From positions 434,001 to 498,000 of the forward strand of contig CAXXIH010000002.1 of assembly GCA_963663365.2 (NCBI GenBank): DNA of 64,000 nucleotides. The letters are read 5' to 3'. The position numbers and the translations under genes were made by a program. The notes beneath the pieces were generated by a model. That model did not search any database. It was not told the origin of the DNA and was given only the letters and a program-made list of their open reading frames with translations. Shown piece by piece: positions 34,941 through 45,164 of this stretch. The DNA comes from G963663365 sp963663365. Lineage in GTDB: Bacteria; Hinthialibacterota; Hinthialibacteria; Hinthialibacterales; G963663365. Within the stretch, counting starts at the first letter, position 1; every line of letters starts with the position of its first letter.

Positions 34941-37900
34941 CTAATAGAGTTCCCATTGCTCCACAGCGGGTTTTGCCGGATTTTGCAGAACGCGGGCGAT
35001 ATAGGTATAGGTATACCATTGCTCTCCACTTCCGCCGGTTGCGGATGAAGCATCGCCATAGGGAACTTCATTCGTAAGCGCGATCGCGATAATGATATCG
35101 TCGTTCATGGTAATGCGCGCCTGTTTGGTCCGTCCGGGGCCAAGTACCGGATCGACACTATCCACATCGGTATTGTTGCCCACCTCGAACATGCAAAATG
35201 AAGATGTTATCGGTTCCAAGTTCGAATCGAACATGCGCGCCAACATCTCCCAACGGCCTGTTTGGAAACGTTCCCAGCTTTGATCTTGCCACATCACGAT
35301 CACATTGCCATCTGAATCGACGCCCAGATCTGCATTATGCTCGAAAGTGCTTAAAGGGTGATCGGTAAAGCGAACGCTTTTAAGCACCGATAATCCATTC
35401 GCACCTACCTGGAACTGTGTTAAATACCCCGCTTGGTCTGCGCCGATAAACGATATATAAAGACGGTCTCCGGCAGCCTCCAAACCATTTTCATCGCCGC
35501 GTCCACCGCCGATTTGGCCGCCCAATCCCAGTAATTCGGGGATATCCAAGGCCGGATAGATACGTCCCATCCCGCCGCCAAGTTCATTGCCATCATTATC
35601 GAAGGCAACCACGGAGGAACCATCCAAAGCATCATAATACCGTACGGCAAACCAACCATCTCCGGATGTAAGACCAAACCGGTTTTCGGAATTACGGCTG
35701 GAACTTGGATTCGAGATCGCAAACGGCGCCTTAACAATGCTTCCATCCGGCGCAAGAATCACCGCACCAACAACACGTTTGTTACCATCCCGGTTGTATA
35801 ACGCATCTTTTGCAGCACCCATCGCGGTACGGTCTTCAAAATTAACCACGATGTTGCCATTGGAAAGAAACCGTACCGTGCCGCCACGAATCAATCCCGG
35901 TTCCGTGATGTAGCCACCCCAGGGATTGATAAGATTTGTTTCGGGAACACCATCATTCCTGATCACCTGAATCGCGGTGTGATATTCCCCGAACTGCTCG
36001 GGAGGATAATCCGGGAAGGCTTCGGGGAACGCATCCGGATTGGCGATGGTATGCACAACATAGCGAGCCCCATTGCGCCCGCTCACGGTATCCGCGCAAA
36101 GGCCGTAAAATTTGTCGCTATTGCGGCTGGTACAGATTGTGTTTTCCCAAGGCTCGCCCGCATTTGTGAAGAACGCCGCCCGTGCAGGATCCAGCAATTC
36201 ACCGGAAGGAGAAAAGATTGCGATCATATCGCGCGTGATTTCAGAACCAGGTTCTTTACGCATTCCGCCTAGCACGATGGCGTTGCCATTGCTAAGCGTA
36301 TCGGCCTCGGGCCGCCACCACTCTCGACCGCCGCCATTTTCCGCCCAAAGATTTACATCGCCGGTTAGGGGTGTAATTCCAACGGCCTCGGGCCCGGCGG
36401 CAACCGGCAGTTGTTCGATACCCGGCTCGAGTTGCGGAGTTGGGCTAGGTGTATTGGTAGGAATTGGATTTTCTATTCCTTCTAAACACCAAAGACGCGT
36501 AAGGCCATCATCATGTGTGGATAACAGCCCTTGCCCATCAGGAGTAAATGAAATCGAATTAGGCCGGCCACCATCATAATATGTTGTATCGACACGGCAG
36601 AGAGGCAGAAGACCATGTTCAACATCCAATATAACGATGTCGTAGTAATAATTGACTGCAAGCCAGCGTCCATCAGGAGAATATGAGAAATCCTCAACAA
36701 TAAATGGGAGTTCCATACTTTCCTGGACTTCTTGGGTTTCAATATCGAGAAGTTCAATCAAATTTTCATTGTATTTACTGATCGCAATGGTCTGGCCGTC
36801 TGGCGATAAGGCGAAGGCAAAGACATGTTCAATTGCATAAAGTATTTCGCCTGAGGAAACATCCCACACCCGCAAACCTTCTTGACTGTTGTGTGTCAGA
36901 ACCCTGGACTCATCCGGTGTAATTGCAGCGCCATCGTTGCGCCCTTCTCCAGTCAAAAAGCGCTGAATAATTTCACCTGTATTTCTATCCCACAACACGG
37001 CTTCGGAAAGTTCATCGGAATAAAGACGTCCATATCCGGTTAAGACCTTGGTCCCATCTTGTGAAAAACATAAGGAATAGGAATCACGCGCTATCGAGAA
37101 TTCCCGGATGTCCTGAAAGGTTGTGAGATCGATCAAACGTACGCACCGTGAAGCGCCCACAAGAGCCTCAGAGCCATCGGGCGAAAAGGCGACATCGATC
37201 AAATGCGCATAGTCATCCGCCGCCAGATTGCGTATTAATTCACCCGTCTCCACATCCCAAAGCAGAACTTCATTTGATCTGCCCCCAGTCATAACAGTGT
37301 TTCCATCAGGCGACATTGCCACTGAATATGCATCATTATTATGCCCCGGAAATACCTGGACAACTTCATTATTAATGGCATCCCAAAATATAACATGCCC
37401 GTCTTTGCAGACTGTTGCGATGATTTGCCCATCCGGTGTATAATCAGCACCGACAATCTCTGAAGATTCGCCCCTCAATTCAGCTTGCACACCACCGTAA
37501 GATGCCATCCATAACCGCGCTTCCCCATCCTCATCATACGAAAGAAGTGTACTGCTCAACGGCGAGAGTTTCAGGCCTTTGACTGCGCTTGTGTGCGATT
37601 CGTAATTGGAATTAAACTCATCCAAATAAAAATTGTAATCCTGAATCAGACCGTCCTCAAAACCGGCGGTTAACTGATAGCCACGGGAGTGAATCTCCAG
37701 AGCCGTTGCCGGTCCGTGTTCGCTTTGCGCTTGCTCCAGAACTTCACCTGTTTCCAATTCGATAACCTGAATCGAACCGTCGGAAGCTCCGAATGCCAAC
37801 TTTGTATCATCATATGAAAACTCAATCGCCGTTATTTGTGAGGTATCGATTATGAATTCATTAAGCAATTCACCTGTACCTGCATCCCACAGTCTCAAAT

Positions 37901-39383
37901 AACCATCATCCCCACCGGTAACAACCTTCGTTTCATCAGTGGATACATCAACAACATTAACATCAGTCTGCTGTTCACCAAGCGATGCGATTAACGTGCC
38001 GGTTCGAATTTCCCAGATTCCGGGCTCCATTCCTTCGACCGCCGTCACAACAATTGTTTGGCTGGCGGAAAAAACAACCGGGACTGTAGATTCGGGATAG
38101 GGATTAAAAGAGTTGACCGGCTGCAATGGCGTTGGTTGCGTGTCTTCAGAAATATCAAAAACAGAAAATTGGCCATCCTCCCGCAATACAAGAATCAAAT
38201 TACCATTCGGTGTCAAAACAGACTTGGAAATTGACCCTTCCTGCAGACTCAAGGAACGAAGCTCATTGCCCACACGCAAATCCCAAAGGCGTGCTTGTGC
38301 ATCACTATTGGTTGTGAAAGCCATCGTCCCATCAACATTGAATCCCAGCGACCTGACACTTCCACCCCTCGCAGACCTAAGATGCCCGACTCGGCTATTG
38401 CTCTCCATATCCCACAAGATGCCATATCCTCCAGTACCGATCAGAACGTGACAGTTATCCGGAGAGACGCTGAGGGTCAAATACCGTTCCCAGTCATCGC
38501 TTTGCTTCTTAAGGCTTTGGATCAACTGGCCTGTAGCAAGATTCCATACCCTGACCAATCCATTCGATGAATACGTGATAACCTTGCTGTTGTCCGGAGT
38601 CAGCACAAAATCAGAATACGAGTCAGCATTGATCGTGCACAACTCTGCGACTTCCCCTGATTGAAGATCAACAGACACAAATGTATATGCAGTTGGAGCG
38701 ATTAAAAACATTGTTATGAATTTTGTTTCATCGATAGTTAGCACTGCCTTATTAACGGTATAATCCAGCCAATAGTCGCTTAGGATTGCCCCTGTATTCG
38801 TATCGACAATATGTACGGAAATATATACGGGACGGTAATCGCAAGACTGAACGCATCTGTTACCGACAACCAACAGACGTACGCTATCGGAAAAAAATTC
38901 CAGGTATTCAATGGCAAGGTCCCATTCATCGATAACTTTAAGGCACACGCCTGTTTCAGCATTCCAAACGCGCACCGTGCCATTACTATGACCTGTGGCA
39001 AATTTGGAGCTATCCGGCGTAAAGGCAATTGCTCTTTGTGTATTAGAAACGGATTCAACACGATGCAGAACCTGCCCGGTTTGCGCATCCCAAATAAAGA
39101 AAATGCCGGATGAGCTGGTGGAAACCATATAGCGGCCATCGGGCGAGAGCGCCGCACCGCTAAGCACACCATTGCCGTACGTTCCACAGGGCGGCCCCAT
39201 GAGTGCGGCATCCAGCTCCACTTGCGCTACGCTCGGCAAGCCATGTAGCAAGAAGGCCAATGAGAAAATAGGAAACAGCAGATATTGTTTCCGAAATTTC
39301 TTGCCGTTCATTCCATTGAACATATTATTAGGATACTGAGCCCTATTTTCCGGTCGGAAATTTGAAGAATTATGGGTAGGCAT
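34941..39383 (-). CDS. Secreted protein with 21 WD40-like units and the shared C-terminal module (1480 aa)
   Basis: Three ATGs in a row (39389, 39386, 39383) follow AGGGGGG; I take the third. The signal peptide is preceded by an unusually long N-region (hydrophobic part QYLLFPIFSLAFLLHGLPSVA). From ~65 to ~975 come WD40-type units of 40-45 residues with SPDG-x-x and (L/V)WD-x-x-TG motifs. I count 21, enough for three seven-bladed propellers. A PTNTPSPTPQ linker leads to a ~492-residue module starting IEQLPVAAGPEAVG that closely matches the end of the protein at 20686-24027. WD40 propellers usually bind protein partners; an exported WD40 protein is uncommon. No enzymatic motif is visible. The gene is not in an operon with its paralogue, so the module has been copied or moved. 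Confidence 0.93.
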   Translation of the reverse strand: MPTHNSSNFRPENRAQYPNNMFNGMNGKKFRKQYLLFPIFSLAFLLHGLPSVAQVELDAALMGPPCGTYGNGVLSGAALSPDGRYMVSTSSSGIFFIWDAQTGQVLHRVESVSNTQRAIAFTPDSSKFATGHSNGTVRVWNAETGVCLKVIDEWDLAIEYLEFFSDSVRLLVVGNRCVQSCDYRPVYISVHIVDTNTGAILSDYWLDYTVNKAVLTIDETKFITMFLIAPTAYTFVSVDLQSGEVAELCTINADSYSDFVLTPDNSKVITYSSNGLVRVWNLATGQLIQSLKKQSDDWERYLTLSVSPDNCHVLIGTGGYGILWDMESNSRVGHLRSARGGSVRSLGFNVDGTMAFTTNSDAQARLWDLRVGNELRSLSLQEGSISKSVLTPNGNLILVLREDGQFSVFDISEDTQPTPLQPVNSFNPYPESTVPVVFSASQTIVVTAVEGMEPGIWEIRTGTLIASLGEQQTDVNVVDVSTDETKVVTGGDDGYLRLWDAGTGELLNEFIIDTSQITAIEFSYDDTKLAFGASDGSIQVIELETGEVLEQAQSEHGPATALEIHSRGYQLTAGFEDGLIQDYNFYLDEFNSNYESHTSAVKGLKLSPLSSTLLSYDEDGEARLWMASYGGVQAELRGESSEIVGADYTPDGQIIATVCKDGHVIFWDAINNEVVQVFPGHNNDAYSVAMSPDGNTVMTGGRSNEVLLWDVETGELIRNLAADDYAHLIDVAFSPDGSEALVGASRCVRLIDLTTFQDIREFSIARDSYSLCFSQDGTKVLTGYGRLYSDELSEAVLWDRNTGEIIQRFLTGEGRNDGAAITPDESRVLTHNSQEGLRVWDVSSGEILYAIEHVFAFALSPDGQTIAISKYNENLIELLDIETQEVQESMELPFIVEDFSYSPDGRWLAVNYYYDIVILDVEHGLLPLCRVDTTYYDGGRPNSISFTPDGQGLLSTHDDGLTRLWCLEGIENPIPTNTPSPTPQLEPGIEQLPVAAGPEAVGITPLTGDVNLWAENGGGREWWRPEADTLSNGNAIVLGGMRKEPGSEITRDMIAIFSPSGELLDPARAAFFTNAGEPWENTICTSRNSDKFYGLCADTVSGRNGARYVVHTIANPDAFPEAFPDYPPEQFGEYHTAIQVIRNDGVPETNLINPWGGYITEPGLIRGGTVRFLSNGNIVVNFEDRTAMGAAKDALYNRDGNKRVVGAVILAPDGSIVKAPFAISNPSSSRNSENRFGLTSGDGWFAVRYYDALDGSSVVAFDNDGNELGGGMGRIYPALDIPELLGLGGQIGGGRGDENGLEAAGDRLYISFIGADQAGYLTQFQVGANGLSVLKSVRFTDHPLSTFEHNADLGVDSDGNVIVMWQDQSWERFQTGRWEMLARMFDSNLEPITSSFCMFEVGNNTDVDSVDPVLGPGRTKQARITMNDDIIIAIALTNEVPYGDASSATGGSGEQWYTYTYIARVLQNPAKPAVEQWELY

Positions 39384-39612
39384 CATCATCCCCCCTGCCA
39401 ATAACAGATTGGCGTACACAAGTTTTCGCCACTGAGAATTATATCGTACGGCTACTTCAGCGTCATATTTAGTAAAAAAAGGCGCCACAGCCCGCTTTGC
39501 CGGGCAATTTACATTTTGGGAAAATCAAGATAAACCTTCCAACATGAAATCGATAGGCATTTCTCACCTATCTAAAATTGAGGATTAGTCGGCCCCCAAA
39601 TAACCAACATCT

Positions 39613-39680
39613 CCATATCGCATTGCACATTGGGCATAGGCCGATTTCATGGGGCTTTTCCAATGGAAGGCTATTGCGCT
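39613..39680. repeat. Direct repeat C, distal side of the DUF1080 gene
   Basis: Contains a 25-base stretch (39629-39653, ATTGGGCATAGG then CCGATTTCATGGG) identical to 40871-40895, with weaker similarity on both sides. The four differences in the 20 bases leading into the identical block are all transitions. Confidence 0.7.
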
Positions 39681-39694
39681 TATTCAGGACACAA

Positions 39695-40384
39695 TCACGG
39701 AAATTGTTTCAAACGAATATCCTTGAACTGGACTTGCATAGGCGGACCGGATCGAAGTTGCAGGGCAAGAATTCCCGTTAAATCATAATGTCCAATCTCG
39801 TTATCGATCACTTCTGCGGTTTTCACACCATTCACGATCAGGATCATATGTTTACCACGAGCAATGATGTGATAATCGTTCCATTCTCCGGCAGGTTTTA
39901 ATTGAATAGGGTCTCCAAGGCGGGAGGATGTACGCTTACCGTCCTCATCAATAATCGTTTTCTGGCCATTAACTGCCAACAGCGTGTCGCGTCCGGTGTA
40001 TTCGTCACACAGCGCGCCACACCACTCACCTCCCGGAAGAATATCCGCCTGATATCCAATCCCACTCCCATCGGGTGAAATCTTACTACGAAACTGAATC
40101 CCGGAATTGCCTTTATTGTCAGTTAGGCGAAATTTTAGTTTCAGTTCAAAATCAGCGACATCCCCGCCCTGCCAAACCAAAAACTGGTTAGATGCACACG
40201 GATTATCTTCAGTGGACTGCGCAGTAATTGCACCATCAGTCACCGACCAGTAACTCATATTAGGAGCCTGCCAACCATCAAGCGATTTCCCATCAAAAAT
40301 GATTTTAAAGTCGTCCCCGGTATGTTGACATGCAAATAGAAATGGCAAAACAAAAAACAGCGTATAGAGAATATTGGCCTTCAT
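39695..40384 (-). CDS. DUF1080 lipoprotein, 3-keto-glycoside hydrolase-like (229 aa)
   Basis: The ATG at 40384 has AAAGGTGAG upstream and begins a lipoprotein signal with lipobox LFAC near residue 18. The rest is a single DUF1080 jelly-roll: IIFDGKSLDGWQ at the start, DFELKLKFRL, NSGIQFRS, GYQADI, EWNDYHIIARGKHMILIVNG and a final VQFKDIRLKQ. Some family members hydrolyse 3-keto-glycosides formed by Gfo/Idh/MocA-type dehydrogenases; two Tat-exported members of that family are encoded at 47486 and 50972, so such a route is possible here. It stands alone, transcribed away from the GH172 gene, and is bracketed by a direct repeat. Confidence 0.93.
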   Translation of the reverse strand: MKANILYTLFFVLPFLFACQHTGDDFKIIFDGKSLDGWQAPNMSYWSVTDGAITAQSTEDNPCASNQFLVWQGGDVADFELKLKFRLTDNKGNSGIQFRSKISPDGSGIGYQADILPGGEWCGALCDEYTGRDTLLAVNGQKTIIDEDGKRTSSRLGDPIQLKPAGEWNDYHIIARGKHMILIVNGVKTAEVIDNEIGHYDLTGILALQLRSGPPMQVQFKDIRLKQFP

Positions 40385-40936
40385 CTCACTCACCTTTAAA
40401 ATCGGACTGTTGCGATTTAGTAAACTCAACAACAGGTTGCTTACATTTCTATGAATAGCTGTCTCGACCCATTTGAGGTTTTATCCAGACCTTGGTACCC
40501 AATCAAAAGCAAAGAAATTAGAAAATCCGGCACCGTAAATTAGCATATCATTACTATTTTTGCCACCAGTGTACTCTCCGCAATAAGAAACCAGCGGCGC
40601 AGCAATTCCCAAAAATTTGGCGCACAATAAGTTAATAGAGTTCGAATTCTTATTCTGAATTTCCACTTGTCACATCGCCAGCCCCAATTATCGGCGGTGT
40701 TCATTTTGACCGGCTGCCTATTCTGATTTATGCCTTGGACTTCTCATCACTTGCACCGAGTTGTTAACTAATTCGGCCGAGAAACATGTCAACCCACAAT
40801 TCCAGACATTGAATATAATCAAGATTTCACTCCCCTACTCTGCTAGTATCTTCACCATATTGCGTTGCGTATTGGGCATAGGCCGATTTCATGGGCCATT
40901 TCTGGTGAAATGTCTTAATGCTCAATTACATAACTG
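40385..40936. other. Divergent intergenic region with repeat D
   Basis: 552 bases between the DUF1080 and GH172 genes, which are transcribed away from each other. It must hold both promoters. A 61-codon minus-strand frame at 40481-40666 has no recognisable features. Repeat D occupies its right end. Confidence 0.6.
40855..40922. repeat. Direct repeat D, upstream of DUF1080 and GH172 genes
   Basis: Same orientation as repeat C; the identical 25-base core is 40871-40895. It ends ~15 bases before the GH172 ATG. Together C and D bracket the DUF1080 gene at a distance of 1242 bases. Confidence 0.7.
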
Positions 40937-42862
40937 ATGATAATCCAAGGCAATGAGGGGCAAATTTTGGAAATTCAAAAGAACTACACTCAAAAGTCGT
41001 CACTGTTGCTTACGATCCTGCTTTTCGCCGGATGCTCAACCGTGCTTCAGATTGGGCCACCGGCTCCTGCAAAGATCGATATTATAGCCGGGGACAACTC
41101 AATTCAGACCATCTATCCGCTTCCTGACCTCACCTCCCTTCAACCGCATGGGATGCTGGGAGCATTGACACGCCCGCACAATTTCGATGCCTACCGGGAA
41201 TCTTCTTGGGACCGAACGGGCGATAATCTGGACGCTTTAAGTGTGGCACCGGGAGAAACCGTCAAACTCTGCGAATTGGAGGGCCCCGGAGTCGTTAATC
41301 ATATCTGGATCACCGCATCCGGTGAGGATTTTTATGCGCGCAAGATCATTCTTCGCGCGTACTGGGATGGCGCAAAAGAACCGAGTATCGAAGCCCCTCT
41401 GGGGGATTTCTTCGCTGTAGGCCATGGCGCGGACCGGGATGTCAACAGCCTTCCGGTTTACGTAATTGGCAATGGCAAGTCGCGAAACTGCTTTTGGCCC
41501 ATGCCGTTTTTTAAATGCGCACGTTTTGAAATCGAAAGCCAATGTGTCGAAACCATACGCGCATTTTATTTCCACATCGACTACAAACGCGTTCCGAATC
41601 TACCCAAAGACTCACTCTATTTTCACGCCCGTTACCGTCAGGAATGGCCCTGCCCTCCTATCGACCTGCATCAGAAGAATGTCGATGGACAAGGGAATTA
41701 TCTTTTATTGGATACCCAGGGACGAGGCAATTATGCGGGTTGCACCCTATCAATCGTCAACAACAAGCCCGGCTGGTGGGGTGAAGGAGATGATTTCATT
41801 TGGGTGGACGGTGAGACGGAGCCGCGTTTTCGTGGGACCGGAAGTGAAGAGTACTTTGGGGATGCCTGGGGTTTACACGAAGGCGGCGGATTGTTCTGCG
41901 GTTGTACTCTCTGCGATGGATATGAAACCGGCGGCCGCTCAACGGCGTATCGGTTTCACATTCCCGACCTGATCCCATTTCAAGAATCGATTCGCGTGTC
42001 CATCGAACACGGCCATGCCAATGATCGAAGCGACAATTTCTCCAGCGTCGCCTATTGGTACCAGGACAGTCCCTTCAAGAACAAAAACGGTGTATTTGCC
42101 ATCCCCCCGGTTACAGAACGGCTTTCCGGCGAGGCACTTGCCCTGCATGAAACCGCCGTTGCCACATTACGCGTACTTAAACTGCTAAGTGAAGGAAAAA
42201 CCATCCGCGCAGTAACAGAACGAAATGCTGTGCTGCATAAATACCCCGGCGCAGCCAATGCAGGTTTTCTGATGTATCTGGAGGCCGTCAATTTCGAATC
42301 CTCGGGGCAAAATGAAGCTGCTCTGAAACGCTTTAAGGAGATTGCCGAGCGTTGGCCTGATTCATCGACCGGGCAGCTCGCTCAAGCCGCTGTATGGCGT
42401 CTGAGTGAAAAAAACCACGCATCGATTTCCATTACATGTGACGATGTTTATACCGTTTATCTCGACGGGCAGGAAATCGGAACGGACAGTCTTTGGACGA
42501 ATTTGGAATCGTATAAGGTGCAGTTATCGCCCGGGAAGCATGTTTTGGCGGTGAAGGCGAAAAACGTACTCGGTAAATCGGGGCTTGCACTCGCATTTCA
42601 GGCCACCGGCCTGCAAATCTTAACCGATGACACCTGGAAACTGACTCGAAATGCACCTGCAAACTGGGCAACACTCGAATGCGACGACAGCAAATGGGAC
42701 TCCGCAACCATCTATGCACCGGGTCACGAAACACCATGCGGAGAGCAGAAACTAATGGATTTGATCGGAATCCCCGCCGAAGCCGGATGGATATGGGCCA
42801 AAGGCGACGAGATCATCAATGATATCGTCTATTTCAGAAAGACTTTTGCATACGCGCCATGA
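40937..42862 (+). CDS. GH172/DUF2961 lipoprotein with C-terminal beta domain (641 aa)
   Basis: The lipobox LLLTILLFAGC places Cys near residue 33. The start is uncertain: ATG at 40937, or TTG at 40967 with GAGGGG 6 bases before it and a more usual signal length. Residues ~70-390 are a DUF2961 domain: RESSWDRTGDN, GPGVVNHIW, DFFAVGHG, YFHIDYKRV, and GTGSEEYFGDAWG, the conserved acidic motif of the family. This family, now GH172, includes fructofuranosidases, arabinofuranosidases and difructose-anhydride-forming enzymes. Then come a short TPR-like helix pair (~425-475) and a galactose-binding-like domain (~490-641, with ATIYAPGHE and FRKTFAYAP). Its stop overlaps the ATG of the lipocalin gene by ATGA, so they form an operon. 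Confidence 0.92.
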   Translation: MIIQGNEGQILEIQKNYTQKSSLLLTILLFAGCSTVLQIGPPAPAKIDIIAGDNSIQTIYPLPDLTSLQPHGMLGALTRPHNFDAYRESSWDRTGDNLDALSVAPGETVKLCELEGPGVVNHIWITASGEDFYARKIILRAYWDGAKEPSIEAPLGDFFAVGHGADRDVNSLPVYVIGNGKSRNCFWPMPFFKCARFEIESQCVETIRAFYFHIDYKRVPNLPKDSLYFHARYRQEWPCPPIDLHQKNVDGQGNYLLLDTQGRGNYAGCTLSIVNNKPGWWGEGDDFIWVDGETEPRFRGTGSEEYFGDAWGLHEGGGLFCGCTLCDGYETGGRSTAYRFHIPDLIPFQESIRVSIEHGHANDRSDNFSSVAYWYQDSPFKNKNGVFAIPPVTERLSGEALALHETAVATLRVLKLLSEGKTIRAVTERNAVLHKYPGAANAGFLMYLEAVNFESSGQNEAALKRFKEIAERWPDSSTGQLAQAAVWRLSEKNHASISITCDDVYTVYLDGQEIGTDSLWTNLESYKVQLSPGKHVLAVKAKNVLGKSGLALAFQATGLQILTDDTWKLTRNAPANWATLECDDSKWDSATIYAPGHETPCGEQKLMDLIGIPAEAGWIWAKGDEIINDIVYFRKTFAYAP

Positions 42863-43380
42863 AAACCTATTTACTTCTATTCACAACACTCTTATTGTGC
42901 GGATGTTTGGGAGCACCGAAGGGAATCGAACCTGTCGATGGGTTTGAAATCGATAGATACTTAGGAAAATGGTATGAGATTGCCCGCCTCGATCATTCTT
43001 TTGAGCAAGGTCTTTCCAATGTTACCGCAGAATACACCTTGCGCGATGATGGCGGGGTAAAGGTAATCAATAGAGGTTTTTCAAAAACAGAAAATAAATG
43101 GAAAGAAGCTGAAGGCAAAGCATACTTTGTCAAAGGTCAAGATGAAGGCTATTTGAAAGTATCTTTTTTCGGTCCATTTTATGGAGCCTATGTCGTATTC
43201 AATCTGGATAAAAAGAATTACCAATATGCCTTTGTAACCAGTTCCAACAAGTCATACTTGTGGCTCCTGGCAAGAAATCCCAACGTCAGCAAAGAACTGA
43301 TTGACCGTTTTGTGAATGAGTCCAAAGAACTTGGATTTGATACTGAAAACTTGATATTTGTTGAACATAAACAACCGTGA
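42859..43380 (+). CDS. blc: Bacterial lipocalin (Blc-type outer-membrane lipoprotein, 173 aa)
   Basis: A lipoprotein signal (YLLLFTTLLLCGC) is followed by the lipocalin signature GKWYEIARLDHSFEQGL, then YTLRDDGGVKVINRG, GKAYFV, LKVSFFGPFYGAYVV, YAFV and LWLLARNP. Length and order match Blc. Members sit on the inner face of the outer membrane and bind lipids such as lysophospholipids or fatty acids. The start codon overlaps the stop of the GH172 gene, so the two are translated together; why a lipocalin should be coupled to a glycosidase is not known. A DUF4091 gene follows 55 bases later in the same direction. Confidence 0.95.
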   Translation: MKTYLLLFTTLLLCGCLGAPKGIEPVDGFEIDRYLGKWYEIARLDHSFEQGLSNVTAEYTLRDDGGVKVINRGFSKTENKWKEAEGKAYFVKGQDEGYLKVSFFGPFYGAYVVFNLDKKNYQYAFVTSSNKSYLWLLARNPNVSKELIDRFVNESKELGFDTENLIFVEHKQP

Positions 43381-43435
43381 TTGAAAACATCCGCCACGCG
43401 AATGGCACGCACGACAAGTCGGGAGAAATAGAAAT

Positions 43436-45142
43436 ATGTACATTCGAATGGGTATTATGCTATCCCTGTTAACTTGGACAATGTTGAGCGTTGCGGAGCC
43501 AAGTATTCGACTCTCGGCGGTACATGGCGCAGAGCGGATATCTTCGACGGGGAGTTTTAAGGGTGCAAGAACCGCAAAGATCTATTCGGCTCAGAATGAA
43601 ACGGAGTCTTTTCAAGTTGTGGTAACCGCAGAACACGGCAATCTGACCGATGTGAATGCCTATGTAAGTGACTTATGTACTAAAGACGGACACAGGATAT
43701 CATCAGACAAGATCACATTGTACCGCGAAGTTTATATCCCCATTCGCCATTCCTCCCCACGCGCCAACTGTCCTCCGGGACTCTATCCAGATCCACTAGT
43801 GCCCTTTATCAATCCCTATACCGGCGAGGCTATCAAAGAACCGAAATGGAAAGAGAATGGACAAGAAGGCCCGCGATTTGGGGCTCAAGATTTCTCTCTT
43901 TGGGAAAAACATCATCAACCGATTTGGATTGATATCCACGTGCCTAAAGACGCCGCACCAGGATTGTATTCCGGGGAAATAACCGTAAGCGCAAAAGAAA
44001 CTGAACCTTCAACGCTACCCATCAAACTTACCGTATGGGATTTTGCATTACCGGATGGGCCGACACATTCCAATCATTTCGGCCACTTCGGGTATATGAC
44101 CCGGTATTCCAGTCTGAAGGACACACCGGAAAAATTACCAATCATCGAGGAACGTTACACCCAAATGATGGCGGATCACCGTTTGAATCCGCCTATGCCC
44201 GCAAATCTACGTCCAAAGACTTCAGATGACGGAAGCATCATTATTACTGATGATGTTCATAAACAGATCGCCAATTTTATGGAGCGATACCACGTGACGG
44301 ACTTTGAAATACCGGGCGCTCCATTCCGCGATCCGTTAAACGCGGACAGAGAAAAGGCCATCCGACATTTTCGCTCGTGGTATTCCTATCTTGAGAAAAC
44401 CGGCTGGGCGGAACGGTCATATTTGTACATGCTGGACGAACCTAACGAACCTGAGGCTTACGAACGTGTAAGACAAATGGCGAACCTGGTCCACGAGGCC
44501 GAACCACGAATGCGTTGCCTGGTCGTAGAACAGCCCTATACGCAAGATTCGAGTTGGGGTGTTTTGGATGGCTCAGTAGATATTTGGTGTCCACTATTCG
44601 GATTCATTGACGAACCGAGTATCCAAAGAGTACATGCGAATGGCGATGATGTATGGAGTTATACGGCTTTGATTCAACGGGCTCCGCCCTATCATCCCAG
44701 CTATGAAGATGTGAAAGAAGATAATCCGCCTTATTGGCAGATGGATTTTCCGGTACTGAGTTATCGGATTGCGCCTTGGCTCAATCGGCGTTATGAGATT
44801 ACCGGATTATTGTATTGGTCAACGGTTTGTTGGTCATATCCGGACCGAAATCCATGGGACGATCCCGGATTCCGAATTCGTTGGAATGGCGAAGGCCAGC
44901 TATTTTATCCGGGAGAAGAAGCGGGTGTTGAAGGCCCTATTTCTTGTATCCGTCTAAAAAACCTGCGTGATGGAATGGAAGATTACGAGTACTTTTCAAT
45001 TCTTGAGAGGCTCGGCGGCCAGGCAACCGTAGAGAAAATCGTCCGAGAAGCTGTGCCTACATGCGGTGCGTGGAATCAAAATCCAGATGAAATTCTAAAA
45101 CTACGGCAGCAACTTGCAGAGGCGATTGTCAGCCTAAAATGA
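43436..45142 (+). CDS. Secreted DUF4091 glycoside-hydrolase-like protein (568 aa)
   Basis: A signal peptide (GIMLSLLTWTMLSVA) is followed by an N-terminal beta-sandwich with ARTAKIYSAQNETESFQVVV (~40-70) and PIWIDIHVPKDAAPGLYSG (~165-185). A TIM-barrel-like middle includes SYLYMLDEPNEPEAYERV, where the D-E-P-N-E acids may be catalytic. The DUF4091 segment near the end reads GLLYWSTVCWSYPDRNPWDD, then LKNLRDGMEDYEYFSILERL. GGGAGAAA precedes the ATG by about a dozen bases; an in-frame ATG at 43448 is also possible. The family is assigned to glycoside hydrolase-like folds; activity is unproven. It probably belongs to the GH172-lipocalin transcript. Confidence 0.92.
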   Translation: MYIRMGIMLSLLTWTMLSVAEPSIRLSAVHGAERISSTGSFKGARTAKIYSAQNETESFQVVVTAEHGNLTDVNAYVSDLCTKDGHRISSDKITLYREVYIPIRHSSPRANCPPGLYPDPLVPFINPYTGEAIKEPKWKENGQEGPRFGAQDFSLWEKHHQPIWIDIHVPKDAAPGLYSGEITVSAKETEPSTLPIKLTVWDFALPDGPTHSNHFGHFGYMTRYSSLKDTPEKLPIIEERYTQMMADHRLNPPMPANLRPKTSDDGSIIITDDVHKQIANFMERYHVTDFEIPGAPFRDPLNADREKAIRHFRSWYSYLEKTGWAERSYLYMLDEPNEPEAYERVRQMANLVHEAEPRMRCLVVEQPYTQDSSWGVLDGSVDIWCPLFGFIDEPSIQRVHANGDDVWSYTALIQRAPPYHPSYEDVKEDNPPYWQMDFPVLSYRIAPWLNRRYEITGLLYWSTVCWSYPDRNPWDDPGFRIRWNGEGQLFYPGEEAGVEGPISCIRLKNLRDGMEDYEYFSILERLGGQATVEKIVREAVPTCGAWNQNPDEILKLRQQLAEAIVSLK

Positions 45143-45164
45143 GAGAACGATTTCAAATCAAATC

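Noticed and set aside
40481..40666. 61-codon frame between DUF1080 and GH172 genes
   Set aside because: No ribosome site, no recognisable features, and it would fill a region that must hold two promoters.
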